Shown: one piece after another, positions 30,028 through 32,381 of the stretch | How the letters are laid out: every line of letters begins with the position of its first letter | Numbering within the stretch: the first letter of the stretch is position 1 | Source of the DNA: Betaproteobacteria bacterium | GTDB taxonomy: Bacteria > Pseudomonadota > Gammaproteobacteria > Burkholderiales > Burkholderiaceae | Direction of reading: 5' to 3' | DNA length: 32,381 nucleotides | Assembly (NCBI GenBank): GCA_016867965.1 | Contig: VGIH01000008.1 | Coordinates: forward strand, 1 to 32,381 | Translations under genes and position numbers: made by a program | The notes under the pieces: generated by a model | Seen by the model: the letters and a program-made list of their open reading frames with translations, nothing else | The model's database searches: none | Told to the model about the DNA's origin: nothing

Positions 30028-32381
30028 TGAATGAGCATAGCATCGTTTACTGTTCGGTCATAACCGATGTGCTGCGCTGGCTTACCGCCTTTTTGAACGG
30101 CAACAGCACAATACTTAAACTCCGGGATCTTGCCAAAGGGATCCAATGCGGGGTTAGTCATTAGATTAGCAGCCGCTTCGTAGTAAGCAAACGGCATAAA
30201 CACAGCTCCACTTGGCGTGCCATCATCCCGGCGCACATGAATGCCAACCTCGCCCCTACGGGACTTCACGGTAATTACATCTCCGGGGTTCAGGCCCATC
30301 TTCGCCATATCTTCACCGCACATCGAGGCGGTTGCCATTGGCTCAATGGCATCCAAAACACCTGCGCGTCGGGTCATACTTCCAGTATGCCAATGCTCGA
30401 GCTGACGGCCAGTAATTAATACAAAGGGATACTCAGCATTCGGTCGCTCATTGGCCGGAATAATATCGGCCGGAACCAACTTTACCCTACCATCTTTTGT
30501 TGGGAACTTTTGATCAAACACGATCGGCTTACCTGGATCATCCTCACTTAAACACGGATAAGTGACCGATGACTCACGTTGCAAACGATCCCAAGTAATC
30601 CCATTAATCGCAGCATGCATGGCGCGACGCATCTCATCATAGACCTCTGCAACACCTGATTCTTCACCCTGATAACCCCACTGCAAACCAATTCGCTTTG
30701 CCAACTCCTGAATGATCCATAAATCAGGCTTCGCATCGCCCGGAGGGTTTAGGGCCCGCTTACCCAACTGCACCATACGGTCAGTATTGGTCACGGTTCC
30801 GGTTTTCTCAGGCCAAGCACTAGCTGGCAGGATGACGTCAGCTAACCACGCGGTCTCGGTCATAAAGATATCTTGCACGACGAGGTGATCAAGCGAAGCC
30901 AAGGCATGACGAGCATGATTTAAATCGGGGTCGCTCATAGCAGGGTTCTCACCCATAATGTACATCCCCCGAATCTTGTCAGGATCGGAGTCTGGCGCTG
31001 TGATCTTATACATAATCTCGACCACGGTATACCCAGGCTTTTTATCAAGCAGGGAATTCCAAAACTTCTCAAACCACTCATGAGCCTCGACATTATCAAC
31101 GCGCTGATAGTTCGGGAACATCATCGGGATCAATCCCGCATCACTGGCACCTTGTACATTATTCTGCCCACGTAAGGGATGCAGACCAGAGCCGGGCTTA
31201 CCAATTTGACCGGTAATACTGACCAAAGCAATCAAGCAACGGGCATTATCGGTGCCATGCACGTGTTGGCTAACACCCATGCCCCACAAGATCATCGAGG
31301 CTTTGGATTTGGCAAACTCACGTGCCACCTCACGCAGGGTTGCAGCAGGAACGCCACAAATCGGGGCCATCGCTTCAGGACTGTAACCCTTCACGTTCTC
31401 TTTAAGGGCCTCAAAATTTGAGGCACGCTGCGTAATAAAGTTTTGATCACACAGGCCCTCTTCAATCACCGTATAAATCATGGCATTAAGCATGGCGACA
31501 TCGGTATCGGGCTTAAATTGCAAGGTCCGCCATGCATGCTTACCAATATCGGTCACGCGTGGATCGGCCAACACAATCTTGGTGCCATTCTTAGCAGCAT
31601 TTTTCATCCAAGTTGCAGCCACCGGATGATTGGCGGTTGGATTGGAACCAATCACAAGGATCAAGCCAGAGTGTTCGATATCGTTCACCTGATTACTCAC
31701 AGCTCCAGAGCCAACGCCCTCAAGCAATGCAGCCACACTCGATGCATGACATAAACGCGTGCAATGGTCGACGTTATTGCTACCAAAACCAGTACGTACC
31801 AATTTCTGAAATAAGTAAGCCTCCTCGTTACTGCCCTTGGCCGAACCAAATCCCGCCAGAGTTTTCTTACCATGTTGATCACGTAAAGCCTTTAACTTAC
31901 CGGCTGCCAGATCAAGTGCCTCTTCCCAACTGGCTTCACGAAAGACTTCGCTCCAATCTTCAGGCTTTTTACCTGCAGACTCAATCGAGTGCTCATCCTT
32001 TGGTGCACCAGGCTTACGAATCAATGGTTTAGTTAAGCGTTGTGGGTTATGCACGTAATCAAATCCAAATCGGCCTTTAACGCATAGGCGACTATGATTT
32101 GCAGGACCATCGCGACCATCCACGCTCACAATTTTTTCGTCTTTCACGTTATAGGTAATTTGACAGCCCACTCCGCAGAATGGGCATACCGAATCCACCT
32201 CACGATCAACTGCTTGTGAACCAATGTGGGTTTTTGGCATCAAAGCTCCCGTTGGGCAAGCTTGTACGCATTCGCCACAAGCGACGCACGTACTAGTCCC
32301 CATTGGATCATTCAAATCAAAGACGATTTCACTATGTGCGCCACGCATCGCGTAACCAATCACATCGTTCACCTGCTCTTC
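30024..32381 (-). CDS. Formate dehydrogenase alpha subunit, molybdopterin-binding, Cys-type (N-terminus beyond window)
   Basis: Track ORF starts at a GTG (32372), but the frame stays open to the edge ([10 protein letters not shown]...). Ferredoxin-like [16 protein letters not shown]; [4Fe-4S] [36 protein letters not shown] with Cys at the position that is Sec in FdhF. Confidence 0.92.
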   Translation of the reverse strand, partial: EEQVNDVIGYAMRGAHSEIVFDLNDPMGTSTCVACGECVQACPTGALMPKTHIGSQAVDREVDSVCPFCGVGCQITYNVKDEKIVSVDGRDGPANHSRLCVKGRFGFDYVHNPQRLTKPLIRKPGAPKDEHSIESAGKKPEDWSEVFREASWEEALDLAAGKLKALRDQHGKKTLAGFGSAKGSNEEAYLFQKLVRTGFGSNNVDHCTRLCHASSVAALLEGVGSGAVSNQVNDIEHSGLILVIGSNPTANHPVAATWMKNAAKNGTKIVLADPRVTDIGKHAWRTLQFKPDTDVAMLNAMIYTVIEEGLCDQNFITQRASNFEALKENVKGYSPEAMAPICGVPAATLREVAREFAKSKASMILWGMGVSQHVHGTDNARCLIALVSITGQIGKPGSGLHPLRGQNNVQGASDAGLIPMMFPNYQRVDNVEAHEWFEKFWNSLLDKKPGYTVVEIMYKITAPDSDPDKIRGMYIMGENPAMSDPDLNHARHALASLDHLVVQDIFMTETAWLADVILPASAWPEKTGTVTNTDRMVQLGKRALNPPGDAKPDLWIIQELAKRIGLQWGYQGEESGVAEVYDEMRRAMHAAINGITWDRLQRESSVTYPCLSEDDPGKPIVFDQKFPTKDGRVKLVPADIIPANERPNAEYPFVLITGRQLEHWHTGSMTRRAGVLDAIEPMATASMCGEDMAKMGLNPGDVITVKSRRGEVGIHVRRDDGTPSGAVFMPFAYYEAAANLMTNPALDPFGKIPEFKYCAVAVQKGGKPAQHIGYDRTVNDAMLIQ

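Noticed and set aside
32370-32372. GTG at 32372 as the true start of the formate dehydrogenase alpha subunit
   Set aside because: The frame remains open to the window edge (EEQ upstream), and the protein begins mid-domain compared with full-length FdsA-type proteins, so the real start is outside the window.

Overview
The window looks like a betaproteobacterial chromosome segment. Gene order and protein character suggest Burkholderiaceae, possibly Polynucleobacter-like, but that is inference without a search. It is mostly housekeeping: an ilvB-ilvN-ilvC-psd-pssA-leuA array (minus); an ECF-type sigma factor / DUF3619-like / DUF3106-like / RDD cluster; an FtsX-like permease; an SDR; greB; spoT-rpoZ-gmk-yicC; rph-rdgB-hemW; pgi; a phosphomannomutase/phosphoglucomutase; panD; nadA-nadC; nadB; and a formate dehydrogenase alpha subunit running off the right edge. 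Intact tRNA-Arg(ACG) and tRNA-Ser(TGA) genes are present. Accessory pieces are the 3' end of an IS481-like transposase and a truncated 3' half of a CAT-anticodon tRNA at the left edge, a Phd/VapC-type toxin-antitoxin operon beside tRNA-Ser, and a small AT-rich ORF with a CcdA-like C-terminus between the sugar mutase gene and panD. The most interesting signal is absent from the ORF track. Between pssA and leuA there is an apparently complete leucine attenuator: a leader ORF with five consecutive Leu codons, a rho-independent terminator, and a segment just after the Leu codons that can pair with the terminator 5' arm. Other leads are a structured ilvB leader with two perfect inverted repeats and no Leu/Ile/Val-rich uORF, a nested operator at the TA promoter, and an auxiliary-lipoprotein gene split by a single in-frame stop.
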